From JANLSO01 sp031362405 (GTDB lineage: Bacteria > Actinomycetota > Thermoleophilia > Miltoncostaeales > Miltoncostaeaceae), in the NCBI GenBank assembly GCA_031362405.1, contig JANLSO010000150.1, forward strand, positions 1 to 22,989: a DNA stretch of 22,989 nt. Direction: 5' to 3'. The notes below the pieces were generated by a model. It had not been told where the DNA came from. It worked only from the letters and a program-made list of their open reading frames with translations, and searched no databases. The translations under genes and the position numbers were made by a program. Position 1 is the first letter of the stretch. Every line of letters starts with the position of its first letter. Positions 14,983 through 22,224 of the stretch are shown here, piece by piece.

Positions 14983-15055
14983 TGGGCGTTACTGGGCTCG
15001 AACCAGTGACCCCCAGCTTGTCGAGCTGGTGCTCTCCCAACTGAGCTAAACGCCC
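14983..15055 (-). tRNA. tRNA-Val, anticodon GAC
   Basis: The minus strand folds into a full 73-nt cloverleaf: acceptor GGGCGTT/AACGCCC (7 perfect pairs), D arm GCTC/GAGC with loop AGTTGGGA, anticodon stem CCAGC/GCTGG, 5-nt variable loop GGGTC, T arm ACTGG/CCAGT with loop TTCGAGC, and discriminator A. CCA is not encoded. The 7-nt anticodon loop is TCGACAA, giving anticodon GAC (valine, codons GUC/GUU). Position 33 is C (complement of 15023) instead of the near-universal U. All stems are perfect, so it is likely functional, but see the finding on C33. Confidence 0.93.
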
Positions 15056-15097
15056 CGCGAGGCCGGGAGCATACCAGCCGTCTCGCAGGTGGTCGCG

Positions 15098-15649
15098 CTA
15101 CTCCTCCGGCTTGGCGCACACGACGTAAATCTCGACCACCACGGGGCTTACCGTGGAGTTCTGGACCGCGAGCGTCCAGCCGTTCGGGATCGCGTCACCC
15201 GAGGCCGGTGACGGCCGGTCGGCGAGAACCTGAACGCCAGCGATAGGCAGGCCGGCATACCCGCCCGAGAGCGCGACCTCGCCGGCCTGGCAGACGTGCG
15301 TGACCACGCCTGTCGGGCCGGGCTGCACGGCCGCGTCGAGTACGCGCACCGCCAGGCTCGGCAGACGCACGCCCGTGGCGAGCTTCGAGGCGGTGATCGC
15401 TCCCGGCGCGATCTCCGACGAGCGGACCGCCCCCTGGGCGATCTGGCGGGCGGTCACCGCTCCCCATCCAATCTGTTCTTCCCCGACGGCGTTGTTCTTC
15501 AGTTTCGCGCCGAGCACGGAATGGTTCTTCAGGTTCTTTCCATCGATGAAACCTGTCGCGACGGCCGACCCGCCAAGTGCCACAGTGAGTGCGATGCACG
15601 CCACCACCATCGCGCCGCTTGGCCGGAACCGCTCGATCCCCTTGCCCAT
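15098..15649 (-). CDS. Exported repeat-containing protein, Thermoleophilia type, function unknown
   Basis: A 183-residue protein with a short basic start (MGKGIERFRPSG) and one hydrophobic segment (AMVVACIALTVALGGSAVATG), a signal peptide or membrane anchor. It is followed by a run of degenerate short repeats ending in similar steps (DGKNLKNHSVLGAKLKNNAV, then GEEQIGWGAVTARQIAQGAV and SSEIAPGAITASKLATG), likely a regular beta-type stalk. The C-terminal part has two cysteines (CQAGEVALSGGY and VVCAKPE), possibly a disulfide in a small beta domain. The N-terminal pattern RPSxAMVVA-IAL-VALGGSA is, to my knowledge, very common in Solirubrobacterales surface proteins with no assigned function. Start is ATG 15649, preceded by a G-rich stretch. 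It is divergent from purK. Confidence 0.85.
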   Translation of the reverse strand: MGKGIERFRPSGAMVVACIALTVALGGSAVATGFIDGKNLKNHSVLGAKLKNNAVGEEQIGWGAVTARQIAQGAVRSSEIAPGAITASKLATGVRLPSLAVRVLDAAVQPGPTGVVTHVCQAGEVALSGGYAGLPIAGVQVLADRPSPASGDAIPNGWTLAVQNSTVSPVVVEIYVVCAKPEE

Positions 15650-15695
15650 GCCCGCCCCCGGTATCTGTGAGATCGCGCGGCGGTCGCCTGCGATG

Positions 15696-15709
15696 TAACA
15701 CGCGTGTTA
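15696..15709. promoter_or_regulatory. Perfect 14-bp palindrome in the divergent gap before purK
   Basis: TAACACGCGTGTTA is its own reverse complement. It lies between the exported protein gene (start 15649) and purK (start 15771), about 47 bp from the first and 61 bp from the second. Symmetry and place suggest a repressor site, but it does not match a purine-repressor box I recognise. Confidence 0.4.
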
Positions 15710-15756
15710 ACGCGCAATGTATTCGGCGCAGCGACAGCGTGGCGAGCCCCGGCTGC

Positions 15757-15762
15757 TAGCGT
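15757..15762 (+). promoter_or_regulatory. Possible -10 element of a leaderless purK transcript
   Basis: TAGCGT fits the loose actinobacterial TANNNT pattern and ends 8 nt before the GTG at 15771, the spacing expected if transcription starts at the start codon. There is no Shine-Dalgarno sequence before that GTG, which is consistent with a leaderless mRNA. Weak evidence on its own. Confidence 0.3.
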
Positions 15763-15770
15763 CCGCCACC

Positions 15771-16922
15771 GTGACGACGATCGTCCCCGCCGACCGACCC
15801 CGATACGATCTCGGCATCGTGGGTGCCGGCCAGCTCGCCCGCATGACCTGCCTCGCCGCGTGGCCGCTTGGGATCCGTGTTGCCGTGCTCGGTTTTCCCG
15901 ATGAGCCCGCCAGCCTCGTCGCAGCGGGTGTGGTCGCCGGCGACTGGCGCGACGCATCAGCGGTCGCCGCGCTCGGCCGCGAGTGCGAGGTCCTCACACT
16001 CGAGAACGAGTTCGTGGCCGCCGCCGCCCTTGCATCCGTCGAGGCGCTCGGAACACCCGTACGCCCGCGCAGCGCCGCGGTCGCGGTGATCCAAGATAAG
16101 GCCCTTCAGAAAGAACGTCTCGCAGGAGCGGGGCTTCCGGTCGCTCAGTACGTGGTCGCCGACCGACCATCCGAGCTGGCGGCTGCCGGGCGCGACCTCG
16201 GCTGGCCACTGATGCTCAAATCACGCACGCTCGGATACGACGGTTACGGCAACGCCACCTGCGCGACCCCTGAGGAAGCCCAGGACGCCCATGTTCGCCT
16301 CGACCGGGGTGAGGGGGTTTTGGTCGAGCAGGTGGTCGCCTTTGAACGCGAGCTCGCCACGATGGTCGCCCGTTCGACCACCGGCGAAGAGGCCGTATAC
16401 CCCATCGTCGAGACCATCCAGAGCGACCACGTCTGCCACGAGGTGATCGCCCCGGCCCACATCGACGCCACCGTGCGGGGGCGCGCCCACGAGGTCGCAC
16501 GCGCCGCCGCGGCCGCCGCGGACGGGCTCGGCGTGACCGGGGTCGAGATGTTCCAGTTGGGTGACGGGGCAATCCTCGTCAACGAACTCGCGCCACGGCC
16601 GCACAACTCGGGTCACTACTCGATCGAGGCCTGCGAGACGTCGCAGTTCGAGAACCACATCCGGGGTGTCCTCGGGCTGCCGCTGGGGTCAACGGTGATG
16701 CGACGCACGGCGGCCGTGATGGTCAACATTCTCGGCACGCGCACGGGGCCGAGCCGCCCCGATCTGGCGGCCGTTCTCGCGACGCATGGCGCGCACCTGC
16801 ATCTCTACGACAAGAAGGAGGTCCGGGTGCGACGCAAGATGGGGCATGTCACCGCCCTCGGCGACACCTCCGACGAAGCCGCCGAGATCGCACGCCGCGC
16901 GGCGCGGGCGGTCGCCCTATGA
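15771..16922 (+). CDS. purK: N5-carboxyaminoimidazole ribonucleotide synthase (PurK)
   Basis: PurK is an ATP-grasp enzyme that carboxylates aminoimidazole ribonucleotide with bicarbonate and ATP to form N5-CAIR in de novo purine synthesis. The 383-residue protein begins with YDLGIVGAGQLARMT, continues with LTLENEFV, the ATP-grasp LKSRTLGYDGYGN and VLVEQVVAFERELATMVAR, and ends with VEMFQLGDGAILVNELAPRPHNSGHYSIEAC, where the metal and product site lies. The start is placed at GTG 15771; an in-frame ATG at 15717 would add 18 residues with no family similarity. The stop overlaps the purE ATG (ATGA), the usual purK-purE coupling that hands on the unstable N5-CAIR. Confidence 0.95.
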   Translation: MTTIVPADRPRYDLGIVGAGQLARMTCLAAWPLGIRVAVLGFPDEPASLVAAGVVAGDWRDASAVAALGRECEVLTLENEFVAAAALASVEALGTPVRPRSAAVAVIQDKALQKERLAGAGLPVAQYVVADRPSELAAAGRDLGWPLMLKSRTLGYDGYGNATCATPEEAQDAHVRLDRGEGVLVEQVVAFERELATMVARSTTGEEAVYPIVETIQSDHVCHEVIAPAHIDATVRGRAHEVARAAAAAADGLGVTGVEMFQLGDGAILVNELAPRPHNSGHYSIEACETSQFENHIRGVLGLPLGSTVMRRTAAVMVNILGTRTGPSRPDLAAVLATHGAHLHLYDKKEVRVRRKMGHVTALGDTSDEAAEIARRAARAVAL

Positions 16923-17539
16923 GTGTGAGAAGCCCGTGGGTCGGCGTTACGATGGGTTCCGAGAGCGACCTGCCGGTGATGACTGCGGCGGCGGAGATCC
17001 TCACCGAACTGGGGATTCCCCATGAGGTGCGCATCACCTCGGCACACCGGACACCCCACGAGATGATCGCCTACGGGTCCGAGGCCGCCGACCGGGGCCT
17101 GCGGGTGCTGATCGCCGGGGCGGGAGGCGCCGCGCACCTGCCGGGAATGCTCGCCGCCGTCACCCACTTACCCGTGATCGGCGTACCCGTGCGCACCAGC
17201 GCGTTCAACGGAATGGACTCGCTGCTGTCGATCGTCCAGATGCCGCGCGGTGTTCCCGTCGCGACGGTGGCCATCGATAACGCCCGCAACGCGGGACTTC
17301 TGGCGGCACGTATCCTCGCCATCGGCGAGCCCGACCTACGTGCGCGCCTCATCGCCTGGCACACCCAGATGAGTGACGCTGCCCGCGCCACCGACCGCCC
17401 GGTGCCCGGGACGCAAAGAACAAAGAGTGATCCCCTGGTCGACGGCCCGCGCAGCGACGAGTTCGCCAAGATCCTCGACGAGCGCCGGGCTGATGCGCCC
17501 GGAGCGCACGGACCTACCGGTGCCGGGCACGTGACATGA
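16919..17539 (+). CDS. purE: N5-CAIR mutase (PurE, class I) with extra C-terminal tail
   Basis: PurE moves the carboxyl group of N5-CAIR to C4 of the ring to give CAIR. The core is complete: GVTMGSESDLPVM (9-21), ITSAHRTPHEM (39-49), AGAGGAAHLPGM (66-77) and NGMDSLLSIVQMPRGVPVATVAIDNARNAGLLAARIL. Class I enzymes are about 160-170 residues; this one has 206. The additional tail begins around residue 160, is rich in Pro, Gly, Arg and Asp, and is read through palindromic repeat-like DNA (GGTGCCCGGGAC at 17401; GGTGCCGGGCAC at 17519). The stop codon lies inside the left arm of the 17519-17563 palindrome. The tail is probably disordered and not needed for catalysis. The start ATG overlaps the purK stop. 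Confidence 0.95.
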   Translation: MSVRSPWVGVTMGSESDLPVMTAAAEILTELGIPHEVRITSAHRTPHEMIAYGSEAADRGLRVLIAGAGGAAHLPGMLAAVTHLPVIGVPVRTSAFNGMDSLLSIVQMPRGVPVATVAIDNARNAGLLAARILAIGEPDLRARLIAWHTQMSDAARATDRPVPGTQRTKSDPLVDGPRSDEFAKILDERRADAPGAHGPTGAGHVT

Positions 17540-17563
17540 GGTTGATGTCCCGTGCCCGGCACC
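17519..17563. repeat. REP-like palindrome between convergent purE and korB
   Basis: Arms of 19 nt (17519-17537 and 17545-17563) match at 18 positions around the 7-nt loop GAGGTTG. The outer parts are GGTGCCGGGCAC and its complement, related to the GGTGCC-N-GGCACC core of the other palindromes. It fills the 27-bp gap between the stops of purE (17539) and korB (17567) and could end transcription from both sides structurally, though neither strand has a U-tract. Confidence 0.75.
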
Positions 17564-17566
17564 GCG

Positions 17567-18445
17567 CTAGGCGACCGGCTTGCCGATTGCGGCGCCCTTA
17601 CGGGCGGAAAACGTCTCGAGCATCGTGTCGATGTCCGAGTCGGGGGTCTTCTCGATGAGGGCCGCGTACTTCGAGTCGAGGGTCGGGCGCAGCTCTTTGT
17701 ACAGGATGCCGAGCTTGAAGCCGCCGCGCATCGCCAGGTCGAACGCCTGTGACTTGTTCGAGGCGTCGTGCTCCGGAGCGACGTCGGTGACGAGCTCCTT
17801 CCACTCCTCCTGGTGGTTGTTGAACACCACGCACGGCGAGAGGGCGTCGATATAGCTGAAGCCCCGGTGCTCCATCGCCTGCACGATCAACTCAGTCAGA
17901 GCGCGAGTGTTGAATGACGCGCCCCGGGCGACGAACGACGCGCCCGACGCCACCGCGAAGCCGAGGGTGTTCAGCGGCGTCTCGAGGTTGCCCCACGGGG
18001 TGCTCGGCGCCTTCTGGTCGGTGAGCGAGGTCGGTGAGACCTGGCCCTTCGTCAGGCCGTAGATCTCGTTGTCCATCACCAAGTACGTAATGTCGATGTT
18101 GCGTCGCGCCGCGTGCGGAAAGTGCCCGGCACCGATCGCGAAACCGTCGCCGTCGCCGCCGACCGCCACGACCGTAAGGTCGGGGTTGGCCAGCTTCACG
18201 CCCATCGCGACCGGCAGCGCGCGGCCGTGCAGGGTGTGGACGCCGTAGGTCGACACGAAGCCTGGCAGACGGCTCGAGCAACCGATGCCCGACACGACGA
18301 CCGTCTTGACGGGGTCAAGGTCTTGCTCGGCGAAGGCCCGGTAGAGCGAGGCGAGAACACCGAAATCGCCGCATCCCGGGCACCAGATCGGCTTGAGATC
18401 CGACTTGTAGTCGGTGGGCTTCCTCTTGGCGGGGGTGGTGCTCAC
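17567..18445 (-). CDS. korB: 2-oxoacid:ferredoxin oxidoreductase, beta subunit (KorB)
   Basis: With the fused gamma-alpha subunit encoded just upstream, this forms a thiamine-diphosphate and iron-sulfur enzyme that turns a 2-oxo acid (2-oxoglutarate most likely) into acyl-CoA, CO2 and reduced ferredoxin. The 292-residue protein has WCPGCGDFGVL near the N-terminus (cysteines for the [4Fe-4S] cluster), SGIGCSSR, VHTLHGRALPVAMG, and the thiamine-diphosphate/magnesium motif GGDGDGFAIGAGHFPHAARRN followed by DNEIYGLTKGQVSPTS, typical of KorB. GTG 18445 is the start because it overlaps the korA stop (GTGA); the longer open frame upstream shadows korA. Pyruvate or a branched-chain oxo acid as substrate cannot be excluded. 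Confidence 0.94.
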   Translation of the reverse strand: MSTTPAKRKPTDYKSDLKPIWCPGCGDFGVLASLYRAFAEQDLDPVKTVVVSGIGCSSRLPGFVSTYGVHTLHGRALPVAMGVKLANPDLTVVAVGGDGDGFAIGAGHFPHAARRNIDITYLVMDNEIYGLTKGQVSPTSLTDQKAPSTPWGNLETPLNTLGFAVASGASFVARGASFNTRALTELIVQAMEHRGFSYIDALSPCVVFNNHQEEWKELVTDVAPEHDASNKSQAFDLAMRGGFKLGILYKELRPTLDSKYAALIEKTPDSDIDTMLETFSARKGAAIGKPVA

Positions 18446-20154
18446 GCGGGGACTCCTTGGACGATGTAGTCGTGGATGTCTTCGGCCGTGAACGGCAGGC
18501 CGTCGCACTTGGCCCAGCTGTCGACGCGGATACCGCACTCGGCACGCACCAGGCGCGCGAGCTGACCGCTGAAGTTGACCTCGGGGACGATCACCCGTGA
18601 GGCCTTGGAGGTGAACTCCAAGACCTTCTCGGCCGGGAAGGGGCCAAGCACGCGCGGGTAGAACGCACCGACCGACAGCCCCCCGGCGCGGGCGCTTTCG
18701 ATCGCCTCACGAACCGCCCCGTAGGTCGACCCGAAGCCGATGATCGCGATGTCGGGGGTCTCTGCGCCGTAGGTCTCGTGGCGAGCAGCTCCGTTTTTCA
18801 GCGCATCAAGCTTGCCCCAGCGCTTCTTCTGCATCGCGACGTGGTTCTCAGGGGTGTAGGTCGGGTGCCCCAGTTCGTCGTGTTCGATGCCGGTCGCCAC
18901 GTAGCGCCCGTTCTCCTCACCCGGCAGGCCCATCGGCGAGACCGAATCCGGGGTCAGCTCATATCGCTTGTACTCACCGACGGCGTCTTTTGCCGTGCGG
19001 CGCGGCCAGTGCTCGACCTTCGAGGTGTCGGGCTTGTGGATGACCTCCATGCGGGTCGCCAGACCCTGGTCGGTCAAGAGGATCACCGGTACCTGGAAAC
19101 GCTCGGCGTAGTTGAACGCGTCGACCGTCGCCCAGAAGCAGTCCTCGACGGTAGTCGGCGCGATGACGACCCGCGGTGCCTCACCATGACCGCCGTAAAG
19201 GGCGTGGTTGAGGTCGCTCTGCTCGGTCTTGGTGGGAAGCCCCGTGGAGGGGCCGCCGCGCTGGGCGTCGATGATCACGCAGGGGATCTCCGCCGTGCCG
19301 GCGTATCCGAGCAGCTCGCTCATCAAGGAAAGGCCCGGGCCTGACGTTGCGGTCGCGGCCTTGGCGCCGGTGTACGAGGCGCCGATCACCGATGCCAGCG
19401 AGGCGATCTCGTCTTCACACTGGATCGTGATGCCGCCGGTGGCCGGCAGCTTGGCCGACAGCCATTCGAGGATGTCGGAGGCCGGCGTGATCGGGTAGCC
19501 GGCGAAGTAGTCGAGCCCGGCGGCGATGGCCCCAAGGGCGATCGCCTGGTTACCCGACATCAGCACGCGGTCTTCCTCGACCTCGACTGGCGCGGCGATC
19601 TCAAGCGAGCCCTTGAGGTCGCCCGACTCGTCGGCTCCGGCGTGCAAAGCACCGATGTTGGCCTCGGCCACACCGGCCTTGTGGGCGTAGCGGCGCAGCA
19701 CGAGTTCTTCGATCGGCGTCGTGTCGAACGAGATGACGCCGGTCACGGCGCCGACCGCGACCATGTTCTTGGCGCGGGCCGAGCCGCCGATCTCCTTGGC
19801 GAGCTTCTCCATCCGCACCGGACGAGCGCGCGACTGGAAGTCGGCCGGGATCTCGACCGCCGTGTCGTCGTAGAGGATGACGCCGTCGGGGCCGAGGGAA
19901 TCCCAGTGCAGATCCCATGCCTCCTGGTTGAAGCACACCAGCAGGTCGACGAACTTGCCGTGACTGTAGATCGGGTCCTTGCCCATGCGTACTTGGTACA
20001 TGCACGGGCCGCCCTTGATCTCCGCCGGATACGTGCGGAAGGTCTGCGTCCAGTACCCGCCGCGTGCGGCGGCCTGGGTCAGGATGTCTCCTGACGAGAT
20101 GACCCCTTCGCCGGATTCCCCGGCAAGCCGGATCACCACGCTTTCTCGTGCCAC
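18442..20154 (-). CDS. korA: 2-oxoacid:ferredoxin oxidoreductase, fused gamma-alpha subunit (KorA)
   Basis: The 570-residue protein joins the gamma domain (about 1-190: VIRLAGESGEGVISSGDILTQAAARGGY, TFRTYPAEIKGGPC) to the alpha domain (from MSGNQAIALGAIAAGLDYFAGYPITPASDILEWL onward, with GPGLSLMSELLGYA and VIIDAQRGGPSTGLPTKTEQSDL). This fusion is the form found in actinobacterial and other aerobic KorAB enzymes, in which ferredoxin reduction can replace NAD-linked 2-oxoglutarate dehydrogenase in the TCA cycle. The GTG at 20154 is preceded by AGGGGGAG with a short spacer, a strong ribosome site. The stop overlaps the korB start. No delta (ferredoxin-like) subunit gene is present nearby, as expected for the two-subunit type. 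Confidence 0.95.
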   Translation of the reverse strand: MARESVVIRLAGESGEGVISSGDILTQAAARGGYWTQTFRTYPAEIKGGPCMYQVRMGKDPIYSHGKFVDLLVCFNQEAWDLHWDSLGPDGVILYDDTAVEIPADFQSRARPVRMEKLAKEIGGSARAKNMVAVGAVTGVISFDTTPIEELVLRRYAHKAGVAEANIGALHAGADESGDLKGSLEIAAPVEVEEDRVLMSGNQAIALGAIAAGLDYFAGYPITPASDILEWLSAKLPATGGITIQCEDEIASLASVIGASYTGAKAATATSGPGLSLMSELLGYAGTAEIPCVIIDAQRGGPSTGLPTKTEQSDLNHALYGGHGEAPRVVIAPTTVEDCFWATVDAFNYAERFQVPVILLTDQGLATRMEVIHKPDTSKVEHWPRRTAKDAVGEYKRYELTPDSVSPMGLPGEENGRYVATGIEHDELGHPTYTPENHVAMQKKRWGKLDALKNGAARHETYGAETPDIAIIGFGSTYGAVREAIESARAGGLSVGAFYPRVLGPFPAEKVLEFTSKASRVIVPEVNFSGQLARLVRAECGIRVDSWAKCDGLPFTAEDIHDYIVQGVPA

Positions 20155-20419
20155 AAACTCCCCCTCGCAGAAGCGCCCTGGCTCACCGCGTGCGGCGGGC
20201 CCCGTTGATCAATCGGTACGTCCATTCGACCCGTCGCCGCTGAACAACCGAAAAACGGCGCCCTCGACCCAGGCGCTCGGCGCCCAGCGGGGTCGCAGCG
20301 TACCGGCCCGCCCATGCTTGGAGCAACCTGAATTCCCACCGCCATTCGCGTCTTTGCCGATCTGCGCCGTGCCGTCGACTAGCCTTGCGCGGTCAACGAG
20401 TTCCAGGAGCTTCCTCCGA
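20155..20419. promoter_or_regulatory. Divergent control region between korA and the HerA-like gene
   Basis: A 265-bp gap that must hold both promoters. An open frame crosses it but lacks coding character. Visible items are the palindrome TTGATCAA (20205-20212), a GC-rich inverted repeat GGCGCC...GGCGCC around 20260-20285, and AGGAG (20405-20409), the ribosome site of the plus-strand gene. No confident promoter hexamers were identified. Confidence 0.4.
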
Positions 20420-21949
20420 ATGGCTGATTTCCGCGACGACATGGCGACCGGCTACGGGTTCGAAGGGGCGGCGATCCGTCTCGGGCGCCCGTACGTCGAC
20501 CCCGCCGCCCCCGTCGACGACGTGGAGATCCGGCTTCCGGTGGGCTTGCTGAACCGCCACGGCCTGATCGCCGGGGCCACCGGAACGGGAAAGACCAAGA
20601 CCCTGCAGCTGATCGCCGAGCAGGTCTCGACCGCCGGAAGCCCCGTCTTTGCGGCCGACATGAAGGGCGACCTCGCCGGCCTCGCCGCGCCTGGAGAAGC
20701 GAACGAGAAGGTCACCGCGCGCGCCACCGACCTCGCCTATGCATGGAGTGGATCCGCGGCGCCCGTCGAGTTGCTGTCGCTGTCCGGTGAGGGCGGCGTG
20801 CCCCTGCGGGCCACGGTGTCGAGCTTCGGCCCGACGCTCATGGGCAAGGTCTTATCGCTCAACGAGACCCAAGAATCGACGCTGTCCCTGGTCTACCGCT
20901 TCTGCGACGACAAGGGCCTGCCCCTGGTCGAGCTTGAGGACCTGCGCGCGGGGCTCGCCTATCTCGCCGGCCCCGGCAAAACCGATCTCGAATCGCTCGG
21001 CGGCGTCTCCAAGGCGAGCGTCGGCGTCATCCAACGCAAGGTGACCGAGCTCGAGAGCGCTGGAGCCGATGTGTTCTTCGGCGAACCCGAGCTCGATGTG
21101 CGCGACCTGCTGCGAACGACGTCCGATGGGCGGGGCGTCGTCTCGGTGCTGTCGCTCACCGATGTCGCCGAGCAGCCGGCCCTTTTTTCGACCTTCCTGA
21201 TGTGGGTGCTCGCCGAGCTCTTCGAGACGCTCCCCGAGGTCGGCGACCCCGACAAACCGACGCTGGTGTTCTTCCTCGACGAGGCGCACCTGCTCTTCGA
21301 CGGAGCCACCAAGGGCTTCATCGACTCGGTCTCGCGCACCGTGCGCCTGGTGCGCTCGAAGGGTGTCGGAGTCTTCTTCGTCACTCAGCTTCCGACCGAT
21401 CTCCCCGACGAGGTGCTGGCCCAGCTCGGTCACCGCGTCCAGCACGCGGTGCGTGCGTTCACTCCGAAAGACGCCAAGGCCCTACGTCAGGTTACCCAGA
21501 CCTATCCCATCACCGAGCACTACACGCTCGATGAGACCCTTCAGTCGCTCGGCGTCGGTGAGGCCGTCGTCACCGTGCTGAACCCACGTGGTGTTCCGAC
21601 TCCGGTGGCGGCGACTCGCCTGTTCCCACCGGCGTCGCGGATGTCGCCGCTCACACCCGACGAGCGCCAGGCGATCATCGGCGCCTCACCGATCCTCGCC
21701 AAGTACCAGCACCCGATCGACCGCGCGAGCGCCAAGGAACTCCTCGAGGCCAAGGCGGCGGGCGACGCGGCCAAGGTCGAGGAGGTCCGAGCCAAAGCCC
21801 ACCCCGCCCCCCGCGCCGAGCGGTCGCCGAAGCGCGACGACGACAGCCTCATCGAAGAGATCGGGGACATCCTCGGCTCCCGTCAGGGCAAGAGCATGCA
21901 GAAAGAGGTCGTCCGCGGCCTCTTCGGCCTTCTGCGAAAGGCTTTTTAG
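20420..21949 (+). CDS. HerA-like P-loop ATPase, DUF853/YjgR family
   Basis: A 509-residue ATPase of the HerA/FtsK-related group. It has a leading beta region (LPVGLLNRHGLIAGA), Walker A GATGTGKTKT (52-61), the family's FAADMKGDLAGLA, Walker B LVFFLDEAHLLF with Asp287-Glu288, an arginine-rich SVSRTVRLVRSKGVGVFFVTQLPTDLPDEVLAQLGHRVQHA sensor region, and a charged C-terminal tail ending GLFGLLRKAF. Relatives are widespread but not well characterised; a DNA-translocating or helicase role is inferred from the fold, with no partner nuclease beside it here. ATG 20420 is chosen for its AGGAG 10 nt upstream and the conserved start; the frame is open much further upstream, over the intergenic region and korA, without similarity. 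Confidence 0.92.
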   Translation: MADFRDDMATGYGFEGAAIRLGRPYVDPAAPVDDVEIRLPVGLLNRHGLIAGATGTGKTKTLQLIAEQVSTAGSPVFAADMKGDLAGLAAPGEANEKVTARATDLAYAWSGSAAPVELLSLSGEGGVPLRATVSSFGPTLMGKVLSLNETQESTLSLVYRFCDDKGLPLVELEDLRAGLAYLAGPGKTDLESLGGVSKASVGVIQRKVTELESAGADVFFGEPELDVRDLLRTTSDGRGVVSVLSLTDVAEQPALFSTFLMWVLAELFETLPEVGDPDKPTLVFFLDEAHLLFDGATKGFIDSVSRTVRLVRSKGVGVFFVTQLPTDLPDEVLAQLGHRVQHAVRAFTPKDAKALRQVTQTYPITEHYTLDETLQSLGVGEAVVTVLNPRGVPTPVAATRLFPPASRMSPLTPDERQAIIGASPILAKYQHPIDRASAKELLEAKAAGDAAKVEEVRAKAHPAPRAERSPKRDDDSLIEEIGDILGSRQGKSMQKEVVRGLFGLLRKAF

Positions 21950-22000
21950 CCGAGGGCGATCGAGGGCGAGAGCCCGGCGCAACCCGGGCGTCGACCGTGT

Positions 22001-22039
22001 CCGTGTCACCACCGGTGCCAGGCACCGGTGGTGACACGG
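22001..22039. repeat. REP-like palindrome, copy 1 of the downstream pair
   Basis: A 39-nt perfect palindrome around a central A (22020), with 19-nt arms that begin CCGTGTCACCACCGGTGCC. It starts 52 bp after the HerA-like gene. Its inner 33 nt are identical to the copy at 22127-22161. No U-tract follows on either strand, so a role as a simple terminator is not supported. Confidence 0.85.
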
Positions 22040-22126
22040 CAGGATGACGTGCTCGGCTTTTTCTCTGCTTGTTCGCGCCTGGAGGTCCGCCCTCGACGGG
22101 TCAACGACCCGCTCCGCCGTAAGAAC

Positions 22127-22161
22127 ATGTCACCACCGGTGCCAGGCACCGGTGGTGACAT
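22127..22161. repeat. REP-like palindrome, copy 2 of the downstream pair
   Basis: A 35-nt perfect palindrome around a central A (22144), with 17-nt arms beginning ATGTCACCACCGGTGCC. It shares its inner 33 nt with copy 1, whose centre is 124 bp away; the DNA between the copies is not repeated. The flanks differ, so the repeated unit is the 33-nt palindrome itself. Confidence 0.85.
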
Positions 22162-22171
22162 TGCGGGGAGC

Positions 22172-22197
22172 GGACACTCCTGATGCCTGAAGTGTCC
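22172..22197. repeat. Short inverted repeat before the FMN reductase-like stop
   Basis: GGACACT (22172-22178) and AGTGTCC (22191-22197), separated by 12 nt. It lies 28 bp beyond the stop of the minus-strand reductase gene and just after the second palindrome. It could be a weak terminator stem for that gene or another repeat type; there is no clear U-tract. Confidence 0.5.
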
Positions 22198-22224
22198 CAG
22201 TCTTATCCCCGCCGAAAGACCGGC

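Noticed and set aside
14826..15044. Open frame of 72 codons ending GVTGLEPVTPSLSSWCSPN
   Set aside because: Its C-terminal part is the reverse reading of the tRNA-Val gene, a well-known annotation artefact; the rest has no coding character.
14954..15055. Attachment site or integrated element at the tRNA
   Set aside because: No integrase gene, no duplicated tRNA 3' end and no change in composition were seen next to the tRNA.
19979..20419. Long N-terminal extension of the HerA-like protein
   Set aside because: The open frame continues upstream through the intergenic region and into antisense korA; the AGGAG-preceded ATG 20420 fits the family start.
22001..22161. CRISPR array
   Set aside because: Only two repeat copies, each a complete palindrome, no further units and no cas genes.
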